Of a stretch of DNA of 23,155 nucleotides, positions 8,262-16,349 are shown piece after piece (position 1 is the first letter of the stretch; each line of letters begins with the position of its first letter). The position numbers were made by a program, and so were the translations under genes. Origin of the DNA: a virus. The stretch spans positions 1-23,155 of IMG/VR virus record IMGVR_UViG_3300005518_000238, one strand, 5' to 3'. A model generated the notes under the pieces. It was given only the letters and a program-made list of their open reading frames with translations, ran no database searches and was not told the origin of the DNA.

Positions 8262-8482
8262 GACGCCTGCGCTGGTCCCTGGTCCTGCTGGGCTTCACGG
8301 CCTGCACGACGTATTGGAGCAAGCCTGGGGTGTCGCCAGAGGACTTTGCGCGGGACAACTACGCCTGCGAGCTGGACGCCAGTCGTGTGGCGCCGGTGTC
8401 CGACGTGCAGGCCATCAATGTTTCGGCCAAAGAGCGCCTGCATCGGTCCTGTATGGAGGCCAAGGGCTACCGCAGGCAGTAA
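8258..8482 (+). CDS. Small lipoprotein
   Basis: A 74-residue protein starting at ATG 8258 (ATGA overlap). It has a lipoprotein signal: basic MRRLRW, hydrophobic SLVLLGF, then TAC with lipidation expected at Cys16. The mature part is short and contains two further cysteines (YACEL, RSCMEAKGY) that may form a disulfide. The CMxAKGY ending is common in small bacterial lipoproteins. It would sit on the periplasmic side of a membrane, which implies a Gram-negative-type host. In phages such proteins may be outer spanins or exclusion lipoproteins. No overlapping inner-spanin gene is seen nearby. Confidence 0.7.
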   Translation: MRRLRWSLVLLGFTACTTYWSKPGVSPEDFARDNYACELDASRVAPVSDVQAINVSAKERLHRSCMEAKGYRRQ

Positions 8483-8499
8483 CCACGGGGAGGAGGAAG

Positions 8500-8766
8500 G
8501 TGCGACATTTTCTGGTTTCGGCGGTGCGCTGTCCGTTGTGCGACAAGGTGCTCAACTGCCACGGCGCCACGGCGCCCACGCCTGGCCCGCAGCCAGGCGA
8601 TTTGACCCTGTGTGTGGGCTGTGGGGTCTTGCTGACGTTTGGGCTCATGGGCGAACTCCAGGTGTGCACCGACGCCATCCTGGCCTCGCTGACGCCTGAG
8701 GAACACCAGGATCTGGCCCGCACGCGCGCTTATGTCCTGGCGCACCCTGAACTCCGCGAGGGCTAG
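8500..8766 (+). CDS. Zinc-ribbon protein
   Basis: An 88-residue protein starting at GTG 8500 after a strong GGGGAGGAGGAAG site. CPLC (residues 11-14) and CVGC (about 39-42) form a typical four-Cys zinc ribbon. A helical tail (TPEEHQDLARTRAYVLAHPEL) follows. No signal peptide. Function unknown. It is one of a run of zinc-ribbon proteins in this operon. Confidence 0.7.
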   Translation: MRHFLVSAVRCPLCDKVLNCHGATAPTPGPQPGDLTLCVGCGVLLTFGLMGELQVCTDAILASLTPEEHQDLARTRAYVLAHPELREG

Positions 8767-8768
8767 CC

Positions 8769-9215
8769 ATGGACGCGTTCCCTGTCCGCGAGCCCCTCGA
8801 GGGAGACCGCCAGATTGAGCAACTGATTCATCCCACCGGGCACTGCTTTGACGATGCCCTGGAGATCCTCGTGCAGCTCCTCACCGAGGAGCACGTGCCC
8901 CCAGCAAAGCTCCTGCTGGTGCACGGCATCTGCCTCATGGACGATAACTGCCGCTTTGCCCACGCCTGGGTCGAGCAGGACGGGCAGTGCCTGTTCCTGG
9001 GACGGTACCAGGGCGACACCGTCCTCTGCACCGTCGATCGTGCGGACTTCTACCGCCGCCTGCGCGTGCAGGAGCGCACCAAATATACGCCGCAGCAGGC
9101 CGCACGGGAAAACGAACGGACCTGTTCCTACGGTCCCTGGAAACCGCGCTACCTGGCCCTCACCCGGCCAGGCGAGGAGGCGCACGGTGACACAGAGCCA
9201 CTGCATCTGGTGTGA
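8769..9215 (+). CDS. Cys-His hydrolase-like protein, related to the 6993-7538 product
   Basis: A 148-residue protein from ATG 8769. GHCFDDALEI (Cys26), VHGICLMDD and AHAWVEQDG (His65) follow the same order as CFDNA, YIEGYA and HHAWNLDAHG in the gene at 6993, so the two are probably distant paralogues of one Cys-His fold. The third residue is less clear here; Asp71 or a later Asp could serve. The C-terminus (YTPQQAARENERT onward) is unrelated to the other copy. Function unknown. Confidence 0.65.
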   Translation: MDAFPVREPLEGDRQIEQLIHPTGHCFDDALEILVQLLTEEHVPPAKLLLVHGICLMDDNCRFAHAWVEQDGQCLFLGRYQGDTVLCTVDRADFYRRLRVQERTKYTPQQAARENERTCSYGPWKPRYLALTRPGEEAHGDTEPLHLV

Positions 9216-9450
9216 TGAGGTGCTGCTGCCCTCCGACACTCGCCACACGTACGCCAACGGGCCCAGCGCGCACCGTGCCTGTGCCCTCAGGCAGGTGGTC
9301 GGCTCCGTCGCCCACCTGGAGCGGCGCTGCTCGTGCTACGTACCCGGTGCGACCGAAGGCGACCCGGATGGACTGACCCGGCGTGCCGCCGCCGAAGCCG
9401 CGGTGCAGGCGTTCATGCGCCTGGGGCAGGAGGCCCTGGACGACGACTAA
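9187..9450 (+). CDS. Small zinc-binding protein upstream of terminase
   Basis: An 87-residue protein from GTG 9187, overlapping the previous gene and preceded by GAGGAGG. CIWC near the N-terminus with later His/Cys (HRAC, CSCY) suggests one zinc site. The C-terminus is a helix (RRAAAEAAVQAFMRLGQEAL). It occupies the place where a small terminase often lies, but it is short and shows no helix-turn-helix, so I do not call it one. Confidence 0.65.
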   Translation: MTQSHCIWCDEVLLPSDTRHTYANGPSAHRACALRQVVGSVAHLERRCSCYVPGATEGDPDGLTRRAAAEAAVQAFMRLGQEALDDD

Positions 9451-9525
9451 GTTGCGCGAGAATCAGTCCTGACGTATCCTGATGCCATCCCCCTATGGAC
9501 ATACGTGTCTCTGGGGGGCCCGCCG

Positions 9526-12033
9526 ATGGACGCCATACAGGATGCACCAGGCCAGGTCAAAATCTACACGCCCACCCCGACGATCGCCCGCTGTATGCGC
9601 TCGCCAGCGATTTTTCGGCTGCTCGTCTCGGGCCGTGGCGAGGGCAAATCCTCTGGCTCCCTCATGACCATCGTGACCCACGCGCAGAAACAAGATCCGG
9701 CGCGCTGGCCGCTCAAATTTGCCGCCCTCAGAGATACCCGCCGCAACTTAGGTCTGACCACGGCTGCGACGATCAAAGAATGGTTCCCGGAAGGCCTCGC
9801 CAGCTTCTGGGTCGGCAAAGACCTGGAGCCTGAATACGCCCAGATTCGGCTCCATCCTGAACAGAATCCGGTCGTCGAATTTTTCTTCTTTGGCTGCGAT
9901 AACCCCCGCGATTACTCGAAATTCCAGTCGTTTGAGTGCGATGGCGTGTGGATGGAGGAGCCGGCCCCGGCTGCAGATATTTCAGGCGGGATTCCGGGCG
10001 ACGCGCTGGCGATCGCCGTCACCAGTATGCGCAAAAGCGCCCAGCCGCTGGTTATTATTGCCGAAAATCCCCCGGATGGTTCCGACTGGACGGCGCAGAC
10101 CTGGAATCTCCCCGGTGCCGAGCCGACCGATTGGGACCTCGAGCGCCAGGAGGCGATTGAGCGCATCCGGGCGCAGTCCGAAGTGTTTATTATCCCCAAA
10201 GGCGAAAATTACCACTTAGATCTCAAAACCCCCGGCTACCGCGAGCGCAATCGGGATATGCTGCTGGCGCTGGGGCGCGCCGACCTGGTCGCGCGCCTGG
10301 TCGAGGGCAAAGTCGGCAACGTCAAAATTGGCGAGCCGGTGGCGTCCAATTTCCGCGATGAACACCTGGTGGACGCGGTCCCCCCGGTGCAGCGCGGCGA
10401 GCGCTTGATTACGTCGTGGGACCCGAAGCACTCGCCGGCCTGTATTCTGTGGCGCGTTCGCCCGGGCGGATTTTGTGATATTATCGCGGCATTTCAGGGC
10501 GTCAACATGGGGGTGAAGCAGCTCATCGAAAAGACCATCCGGCCCTGGCTGGCGCTCTACGTCCCGGATGAGGTGACGTTTATCCATACTGGCGACCCGA
10601 ACACCACGAACGAAGACCAGAGCGACTCGGCCATGAGCGCCGCGCGGGTGATTATCGATCTGATGGGCGGGGAGCAGTGGGTGCCGGGTCCGGTCTCCAT
10701 CGAAGACCGGCGCTTGCCGATGCACGACGTGCTCAATCGCTATCATAATGGTCGTCCATGGGTTAGAATTGATAGAAGACATAGTAAAGTATTAATTTCT
10801 GCCCTACAAGGCGGGTGGCATTATGGTCGAGACCCCACAGGTCGTGTGATAAAGGATCGTTGGGTGAAAAGTCAGGCGTGCGTCGATGCGCACACAGAAA
10901 TGTTGACGAGCGATGGATGGAAAACGTTTGACGCGATTAGCCCTGGCGACGCCTGTATTGCCTATGATCTTGATGCAGGGGTGCTGACAGATAGCATTAT
11001 TGAGAAAGTGTTTTCGTATGAAGAGTCGTCGCGTGTTGTGCATTTTAAGAACAACGCTCTTGATATGATTGTGACACCAAATCATAAAGCATTGGTAACA
11101 TGTAATCAGATGTCACAAGGTGTTTTAAGGTATGCGTCTCCTTTTTTAAAGCCAGTAGAACAGCTGTTAATGAATGACTATGTGGTGCGATCAGCAGAAT
11201 TTCCTACGCATGAAGAATCGGTGTATACCGATGAATTTGTTCGATTGTGTGCCTGGGTGTTGTCAGAAGGGTATTATGAAACAACCTATGCAGGGTTTCG
11301 TCTGTCACAAAGTGCGACGCACAATCCTGTGTATTGTGATTTTATTGATCGGCTTGGAGAGCGTTTTGGGGCGAAGCGTTACAGAAAGAACAAAGACGGT
11401 ACGCAATACGATTGGGTCTTTCCTGCTGCGATAGGCCATGCAGTGCGGGCGTTGTTTCCTGACAAAGTGTTAACTCCAGCGTTTTGTTTTGCTTTAACGT
11501 CACGCCAGCGCTGGATGTTTCTCTATGAGTTTGTGCGTGGCGATGGGGAATGGGCACGTAGCAGCCATGGTCCTGTGCCGGATTGTGCGATGGAAGGAGG
11601 CGCTGAGGATTTCTGGCAGCGGGGAGGAGTGCCACGTATTTGGCAAAAAAGCCATGCGAGTATTGACTGCTTGCAATTGCTTGCCACGCTTGCTGGATGT
11701 TGTGCGACGCTGCGGAAGGCCCAGAACCGTGAGGGGTGGCGACTGACGTTGCATCGGAACAAGCGCAAGACGTTTGTGCGTGATTTGCAGGTGACACACG
11801 AGACGCTTCCGTTCGTCTGGTGTCCACAGACAACGCACAGCACGTGGGTGGCACGGAGAAATGGGTACGTCTTTCTCACTGGCAACAGTGACGTCGGGGA
11901 AGCCTTTGCCTACGGCTGCGCCATGCTGACGCGCCGGGAGTTGACCCTGTCTGCGACGGAAAAGTGGCGCCGCAAGGTCTCGCAGATGAACCGCGATCAC
12001 CGCCTCAGGGTGGTGCATGGGACTGGAGCTTGA
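9526..12033 (+). CDS. terL: Terminase large subunit, interrupted by an intein
   Basis: The packaging motor ATPase and nuclease, encoded as an 835-residue precursor from ATG 9526 (GGGGGG seven bases upstream; an in-frame GTG at 9505 is less likely). The ATPase half has Walker A SGRGEGKS (residues 35-42) and Walker B with coupling acids in CDGVWMEEP (138-146). The nuclease half has ITSWDPKHSP (Asp299), HTGDPN (Asp357) and, after the intein, DVGEAFAYG (about 789-797), the C-terminal acidic motif of the RNase H-like fold. Residues 452-787 are an intein. Splicing would leave a 499-residue enzyme with the joined sequence DRWVKSQA-SDVGEAFAYG. GC content drops sharply at 10741 and recovers after the intein. 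Confidence 0.95.
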   Translation: MDAIQDAPGQVKIYTPTPTIARCMRSPAIFRLLVSGRGEGKSSGSLMTIVTHAQKQDPARWPLKFAALRDTRRNLGLTTAATIKEWFPEGLASFWVGKDLEPEYAQIRLHPEQNPVVEFFFFGCDNPRDYSKFQSFECDGVWMEEPAPAADISGGIPGDALAIAVTSMRKSAQPLVIIAENPPDGSDWTAQTWNLPGAEPTDWDLERQEAIERIRAQSEVFIIPKGENYHLDLKTPGYRERNRDMLLALGRADLVARLVEGKVGNVKIGEPVASNFRDEHLVDAVPPVQRGERLITSWDPKHSPACILWRVRPGGFCDIIAAFQGVNMGVKQLIEKTIRPWLALYVPDEVTFIHTGDPNTTNEDQSDSAMSAARVIIDLMGGEQWVPGPVSIEDRRLPMHDVLNRYHNGRPWVRIDRRHSKVLISALQGGWHYGRDPTGRVIKDRWVKSQACVDAHTEMLTSDGWKTFDAISPGDACIAYDLDAGVLTDSIIEKVFSYEESSRVVHFKNNALDMIVTPNHKALVTCNQMSQGVLRYASPFLKPVEQLLMNDYVVRSAEFPTHEESVYTDEFVRLCAWVLSEGYYETTYAGFRLSQSATHNPVYCDFIDRLGERFGAKRYRKNKDGTQYDWVFPAAIGHAVRALFPDKVLTPAFCFALTSRQRWMFLYEFVRGDGEWARSSHGPVPDCAMEGGAEDFWQRGGVPRIWQKSHASIDCLQLLATLAGCCATLRKAQNREGWRLTLHRNKRKTFVRDLQVTHETLPFVWCPQTTHSTWVARRNGYVFLTGNSDVGEAFAYGCAMLTRRELTLSATEKWRRKVSQMNRDHRLRVVHGTGA
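10879..11886 (+). mobile_element. Intein with LAGLIDADG (DOD) homing endonuclease in TerL
   Basis: A 336-residue in-frame insertion that should excise itself from the terminase. It starts with Cys (CVDAHTEMLTSDGWKTFDAI, block A). Block B follows with IVTPNHKAL, containing the T-x-x-H motif. The C-terminal end reads NGYVFLTGN, followed by Ser of the extein (agt, 11887). The usual penultimate His is Gly here, a known but less common variant. The middle holds two endonuclease helices, LCAWVLSEGYY (acid Glu) and FLYEFVRGDGEW (acid Asp), the DOD pattern, so homing activity is plausible. Codon use is more AT-rich than the host gene in its first two thirds. Confidence 0.9.
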
Positions 12034-12034
12034 C

Positions 12035-12268
12035 ATGCATCAGGTGCGTGTCCTTACCTCTGACGATGAACAGAAGGTTGCGGCACAGCCGACGTGCTGG
12101 GCACTCTGGCGCGTGGGAGTGCCGTGTCCGAACCAGGCCACCTGGGAGGTGCGCAATACGACCAATCCCGGCTATAGCCGCATGTGTGAGGTCCACAAGG
12201 CGGCATTTGCAGAGGCAGAGCCCGCTGCGGCGGTGGAGTATCTGCGTCTGGAGGCGCATCATGTCTGA
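12035..12268 (+). CDS. Small zinc-binding protein
   Basis: A 77-residue protein from ATG 12035, one base after the terminase stop, with GGAG upstream. An in-frame ATG at 12017 inside the terminase gene is an alternative start. The pattern C-W-x-L-W-R-x-x-x-x-C-P-N-Q-A-T-W, then MCEVH about 20 residues later, is a Cys-Cys-Cys-His zinc site. It ends in a helix (AAFAEAEPAAAVEYLRLEA). Function unknown. Confidence 0.7.
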   Translation: MHQVRVLTSDDEQKVAAQPTCWALWRVGVPCPNQATWEVRNTTNPGYSRMCEVHKAAFAEAEPAAAVEYLRLEAHHV

Positions 12269-12512
12269 GCATCTGGATTCGACGTCCCGCGAAACGCTGG
12301 TGAACGCCGTCATGGCGACCTGTGAGTATGTCTGCGAGTGGGCGGACGATCCGACCCTGTTCGCGCTGCTGGCGACGCTCGCGCAGCATGCGGTCAACGT
12401 GGCGCAGCGTATCCAGTATCTCGGTCAGCCCATGCCGGACGCGTGTATGGCCAACCCGGTGCCGCCGCCGTCGTCCCTCATGGGCGCCAGTTACGGCAAC
12501 GGACCAGGCTAG
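12261..12512 (+). CDS. Hypothetical helical protein
   Basis: An 83-residue protein from ATG 12261, overlapping the previous gene by eight bases. The N-terminal two thirds is helical (RETLVNAVMATCEYVCEW, then LFALLATLAQHAVNVAQRI). The C-terminal tail is Pro/Gly/Ser-rich and probably disordered. There is no known motif. The frame is open further upstream, but that part lies inside earlier genes. Function unknown. Confidence 0.65.
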   Translation: MSEHLDSTSRETLVNAVMATCEYVCEWADDPTLFALLATLAQHAVNVAQRIQYLGQPMPDACMANPVPPPSSLMGASYGNGPG

Positions 12513-12520
12513 GAGGACGG

Positions 12521-12895
12521 ATGCCCCCACGGAAACGACGCACGCGGCGTCCGCCCGAGCATGCGCCAGAACCGGAGCCAGCGCTGCCGGCGTCAGGGCC
12601 CGTGCCTGCGCCCACAGCGGTGGACATGCCCCCGGACGTCTCCTGCCTCGATGCGCGTACCGGACAGGCCGTGCACGCCGTGCAGGAAACCGGCTGGGTC
12701 TTTTCGCAGCGTCCAGGCGATAGCTGGCGTGACCGTATGCAACTGGTCTGGCGTCCGCATGGGGTGTGTCCGGCGTGCCACAAAGAGCGTATGCTGCTCA
12801 TCGCTCTGAACGGGGAAGCCGCGATGTGTGATTTGTTGCACGAACGTGATCTGGCGCAGGCGGCTGGCCTCTGTACCTGTGCCTACGCGCCATAG
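12521..12895 (+). CDS. Zinc-ribbon protein with disordered N-terminus
   Basis: A 124-residue protein from ATG 12521, with AGGAGG directly upstream. The first ~45 residues are basic then Pro/Ala-rich (MPPRKRRTRRPPEHAPEPEP) and likely disordered. A later CPAC pair, a single Cys (AMCDLLHE) and CTC near the C-terminus could bind zinc. It sits between terminase and portal, so it may be virion- or packaging-associated, but position is the only evidence. Confidence 0.7.
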   Translation: MPPRKRRTRRPPEHAPEPEPALPASGPVPAPTAVDMPPDVSCLDARTGQAVHAVQETGWVFSQRPGDSWRDRMQLVWRPHGVCPACHKERMLLIALNGEAAMCDLLHERDLAQAAGLCTCAYAP

Positions 12896-12906
12896 GATGC
12901 CTGACT

Positions 12907-15186
12907 ATGCCGATTTCTGACGCGGGCGAACTCACTTCCATACGCTTGAACCGGCGCCAGCGCACGCGCCTGGTCAAGCAGCTACGCGACCACTACGACA
13001 AAGGCCTGGCCGGGCGTGGGGACTGGCCGACGCGCCATGATGATCACTACCGGCGGTATCTGGCGGACTGGACGCTGCGCCCCGCGGGGCCCTGGCCGGG
13101 CGCGCCCCGGCTGTTTACGAGTCACACGCGCCGGACCATGGAGAAGATTCACGGCGACCTCTGGCGCGCCATCTTCCCTGGATTTGAGTCTCTCGACCTC
13201 GACCCCCTCAACGAGCCGGCCCTGGAGCGCTACCAGCGCGTCACGCAGTTGGAGCGCTGGACGCTGCGGCACGCCATCAACGACGCGGACCAGGGCGGCT
13301 GGATGCACATCGGCAAGATGGCCCTGTTTGACGCCCTCCTGGACTCGACCGGCTACCTCAAGGTGTATCCGTGGCGCCTGCCCTGGAATGACGCGGTGCC
13401 CGATACGATGATACGGATCGACAACGTCGACGAGGGCACGCTGATTATTCCCCCCGGGGCCACCGGCTGTCAGTACCCGAACGCGGAGTATTTTGGCCAG
13501 GAACTCTGGGTCCGCTGGGACGATCTGGTGCGCAAGCGCCGGCAGGGCTTCCGGGTCCCGGACCGGGACACGCTCAAGCCAGTCACCCGCACGCTGACAG
13601 AGCGCGAGCGCACCGAAGCCGAGCGCGAGGGGCATCAAGTCCCCGAGCCCGCCGAGGAATACAAAGTGGTCGAAATGTACGAGCGCTTTGTGCTCGACGA
13701 CCCGGACCAGGACCCGGAAGAGGACCTGGTGGTGTCGTGGTATCCCGATGTGGACGACGACGACTGCTTAGGCCGCGTGCTCTCTCTCACCGATTTGTTC
13801 CCGAACCAGCCCATCCCCACCCGCCCGTTTTTCTCGGTGACGGTGTGGCCGCAACCGCGCCAGCTCCGCGGTATGGCGGTCCCCGAGCGCTCCAGAACCC
13901 CGCAGGACATGCTCAACAGATTGGCTGAGCAAACCATTAACTACGGCGACGTGAGTATCCTGCCGTTTTACTTCTACAACGCCATGCTCACCGGCGAAAT
14001 CCCGGATCTCCGGCAAGTCATGCCGGGCCAGGGTGTCCCGGTGAATGATGTCGGCGGCGTCACCTTCTCCCCGCGCGCCTCGCTGAACCGTCATTTTATG
14101 GAGCAGATGCAGGGCTGGGGCGCGGAAATTGAAGCGGACCTGCACGTCTCTGATATCTCTCTGGGACGCCAACCCACCAGGCCCAATGCCCCGCGCACCA
14201 TGGGTGGAACGATGCTTTTGCTGCAGCAAAGCCGGGAGGCGTTTAGCGATCTGGTCGAGCATTTAGGCGCACAATATAGTGCGCCGCTGGATTTTCATTG
14301 GCGACTTTGGCAATTTTTTATTCCCCCAGGCTTGCGCGTGCCGCTGAAAGCCGTGCGTCCGCGTCAGGCGCCTCGCGCGCTGCCGGCGCATGGGCCGTTG
14401 TTCAACGAAGCTGATCCTTTTGGGATGTCTGGTCGCTTGCCCGATGGCGCTGGCAGTGGTATGAATGGGGCGCAGGCGGGGCAGGGCGGGTCTGGAAGCG
14501 CTGTCGCAGGGCTCGGCATGGCAGGCATGGAGCTGGGCGGGGCGGGGCAGGGACCGGGAGCGAACGGCATGGCGGGTCCTGGGATGCCTCCCCTGCCACC
14601 TGGCGCTGAAAGCCTCTTAGAGCCAGAACAAGACGTAATGCTGGAAGAAGAGGTGACGAAGGAAGACCTTGCCGGGTCCTACGTGCTGCGGTTGACGTTA
14701 AATCCTGAGTTGCCATTTGACAGGCAGGTGGTCATGCAACTCGGTGGGCAAATGCTCCCGCTCCTCATCGAACGCTACCCCATAGGCGCGCGTCTCCTCC
14801 TCAAGCGCATGTGGGAAATCAACGGTCAGAAAAACTTTAATCAGATATACCCGCCGGCCATCGCGCACTTAGAAACCCAGCTGCGCTTTACGCAGGTCAT
14901 GCTGCAGCAATTCATGCAGGAACAGCAACTGAAGCAGGCCAAGATGCAGGAGGCCGCGGCGCAGGCCCAGATGCAGGCTGCTGCGAACGCACCGCCGCAG
15001 CAGCCGCAAGGGCCGGGTCCTGAGACGCAGGCGATGCTCGAAGCTGGCGAGCAACACCGCGTGCAGCAGCGCGGCCAGCAAGAAGAAATGCGCACAGCCA
15101 GGAGTACGGCGCAGGCGATCGCGGCGTTTCAGAAGCTGGCCCAGGACGGACAGGACGCCGACACTGCGACGGCAGCGGAGGGATAG
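12907..15186 (+). CDS. Portal protein
   Basis: A 759-residue protein at the usual place downstream of terminase. It resembles the large portal proteins of podovirus-like phages. The N-terminal pattern LRDHYDKGLAGRGDW, then a Trp-Pro-Gly motif (PWPGAPRLF), then TMEKIHGDLWRAIFPG matches the KPWPGA-type start of such portals, and a long mixed core follows. About residues 505-575 form a Gly/Met/Ala-rich segment, probably a flexible insertion. From about residue 640 it turns into long helices and a Gln/Ala-rich coiled coil (MQEQQLKQAKMQEAAAQAQ), consistent with a barrel or crown domain. It would form the ring at the capsid vertex for DNA entry. Called from motif order and context, not from a unique catalytic motif. 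Confidence 0.85.
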   Translation: MPISDAGELTSIRLNRRQRTRLVKQLRDHYDKGLAGRGDWPTRHDDHYRRYLADWTLRPAGPWPGAPRLFTSHTRRTMEKIHGDLWRAIFPGFESLDLDPLNEPALERYQRVTQLERWTLRHAINDADQGGWMHIGKMALFDALLDSTGYLKVYPWRLPWNDAVPDTMIRIDNVDEGTLIIPPGATGCQYPNAEYFGQELWVRWDDLVRKRRQGFRVPDRDTLKPVTRTLTERERTEAEREGHQVPEPAEEYKVVEMYERFVLDDPDQDPEEDLVVSWYPDVDDDDCLGRVLSLTDLFPNQPIPTRPFFSVTVWPQPRQLRGMAVPERSRTPQDMLNRLAEQTINYGDVSILPFYFYNAMLTGEIPDLRQVMPGQGVPVNDVGGVTFSPRASLNRHFMEQMQGWGAEIEADLHVSDISLGRQPTRPNAPRTMGGTMLLLQQSREAFSDLVEHLGAQYSAPLDFHWRLWQFFIPPGLRVPLKAVRPRQAPRALPAHGPLFNEADPFGMSGRLPDGAGSGMNGAQAGQGGSGSAVAGLGMAGMELGGAGQGPGANGMAGPGMPPLPPGAESLLEPEQDVMLEEEVTKEDLAGSYVLRLTLNPELPFDRQVVMQLGGQMLPLLIERYPIGARLLLKRMWEINGQKNFNQIYPPAIAHLETQLRFTQVMLQQFMQEQQLKQAKMQEAAAQAQMQAAANAPPQQPQGPGPETQAMLEAGEQHRVQQRGQQEEMRTARSTAQAIAAFQKLAQDGQDADTATAAEG

Positions 15187-15188
15187 AC

Positions 15189-15617
15189 ATGAGCGATGTT
15201 GCCACGCTGGCGGAGTTACTCAAGCTTCAGGGCACCTGCGAGGTGCACCAGGCCATCGCCAACGTGGGCGATCTGGGCAGTGAGGAGGCGAGCCAGCAGC
15301 TGCACATTGCTATGATGCGGGCGACGATGCGTGCCGGGCAGGTGCTCATGCACGTACTTCTCGGAGATAGCTGGCACTACCTGGTGCAGGCGCGCTACGA
15401 ATGGCGCCAGCTGGCGCCGGAAGAGTACGATGCCGTGGTGACCCTTGCGGTAGCCGATGCCGAACCCCGTCCGCTGGCACGGGGGACGCTGGAGGCGGTG
15501 GTAGAGACGGTGCGCGCGCAGAGGCAGGAGGCTCCGACCCCTGACGGGCGAATGCCGAACGCCCAATCAGGGGTGCGAGAGAATGTGCACTCGCCTGAGT
15601 GTACGGCTCCATCATAG
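15189..15617 (+). CDS. Hypothetical protein
   Basis: A 142-residue protein from ATG 15189, three bases after the portal stop, with GAGGGATAG upstream. The first ~110 residues are predicted helical (ASQQLHIAMMRATMRAGQVLMHVL; YEWRQLAPEEYDAVVTLAVAD). The last ~30 are disordered and end CTAPS. No recognisable motif. Placement between portal and scaffold-like protein suggests a head-assembly accessory role; this is inference only. Confidence 0.65.
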   Translation: MSDVATLAELLKLQGTCEVHQAIANVGDLGSEEASQQLHIAMMRATMRAGQVLMHVLLGDSWHYLVQARYEWRQLAPEEYDAVVTLAVADAEPRPLARGTLEAVVETVRAQRQEAPTPDGRMPNAQSGVRENVHSPECTAPS

Positions 15618-15706
15618 GCAAGGACGGGTCCTCGCACAAGCAAGAATCCCAGCAGTCGGCCCAGCGACACGCCTATCTGCTCTTTGATGGCGAGAAGGTC
15701 TTTTAG
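15599..15706 (+). CDS. Possible 35-residue microprotein or gene remnant
   Basis: A GTG at 15599 inside the end of the previous gene opens a frame (IIGKDGSSHKQESQQSAQRH, then AYLLFDGEKVF) that stops at 15706. The composition reads like protein, and the gap 15618-15748 otherwise holds no gene. There is no good ribosome site. It may be a small gene or the worn end of a longer one. Confidence 0.25.
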   Translation: MYGSIIGKDGSSHKQESQQSAQRHAYLLFDGEKVF

Positions 15707-15748
15707 AGTCTCTTTGGGGGCGTGTCGCTGCCCGGCGAAAGGCATGGC

Positions 15749-16078
15749 ATGGCGGAGCGCGATATTGATCTGGCGATGATTGAGCGCCTGGTGCGGACCA
15801 GCGCCTGGCGCGAGTACCGCGACCAGGTCCTCCTGGTCGATTTCCGCAGGGTGAGTCAGACCCTGGACAGCGTGCAGGGGGATCATCGCTACTACCAGGG
15901 ACTGAAAGAGGGCCTCCGGCGCGCCATTGAGCAGCCGTACACGCTGCTTGACTTGCCCTCGCCGCTGAGAGAGCCAGAGGCGCCGGCGCGTCTGCCGGCG
16001 CGTGTCGCGGCCCGGGAACAGGACGACACGCCGGCCCAGGGGGGGCGCTCACTGGTGCGGCCCTCGTATCTGGCCTGA
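15749..16078 (+). CDS. Hypothetical protein
   Basis: A 109-residue protein. I chose ATG 15749 because GAAAGG lies six bases upstream; an in-frame GTG at 15722 has its G-run too close. The N-terminal part is helical with YRDQVLLVDFRRVSQTLDSV and YYQGLKEGLRRAIEQP. The C-terminus is Pro/Arg-rich and disordered. No known motif. It lies in the head-gene cluster between portal and scaffold-like protein. Confidence 0.65.
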   Translation: MAERDIDLAMIERLVRTSAWREYRDQVLLVDFRRVSQTLDSVQGDHRYYQGLKEGLRRAIEQPYTLLDLPSPLREPEAPARLPARVAAREQDDTPAQGGRSLVRPSYLA

Positions 16079-16086
16079 GGAGGCAA

Positions 16087-16296
16087 ATGGTGGAACCTGC
16101 ACCACTGGATGAAACGCATGTGCGCTCTTTGCTGGCGGAATTGCTGGAGCATGGCTACGGGGAACTCTCGATTCGGGTCCATAACCACGTCATTGCCTCC
16201 ATTGTCCCCATGCCGATTGTGAAACACGCCAGCCAGGCGGACGGGATACACTTGGCGTTGACAGCTCCTGGAGCGCGTGTTACCGTCTCGCGATAA
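16087..16296 (+). CDS. Small hypothetical protein
   Basis: A 69-residue protein from ATG 16087, with GAGGAGG upstream. Its shape is a helix (VRSLLAELLEHG), then a strand pair (ELSIRVHNHVIASIVPMPIVK), then a short C-terminal strand. Small helix-plus-hairpin proteins of this kind occur among phage and bacterial unknowns; no function can be assigned. It is the last gene before a terminator. Confidence 0.65.
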   Translation: MVEPAPLDETHVRSLLAELLEHGYGELSIRVHNHVIASIVPMPIVKHASQADGIHLALTAPGARVTVSR

Positions 16297-16349
16297 GTAC
16301 AGTTAATACATACTATTGGGTGGGTACCCTCTACCCCAAAAAACGGATG

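Noticed and set aside
9187-9450. Small terminase subunit
   Set aside because: The position is suggestive, but the protein is short, has zinc-type Cys pairs and no visible DNA-binding helix-turn-helix.
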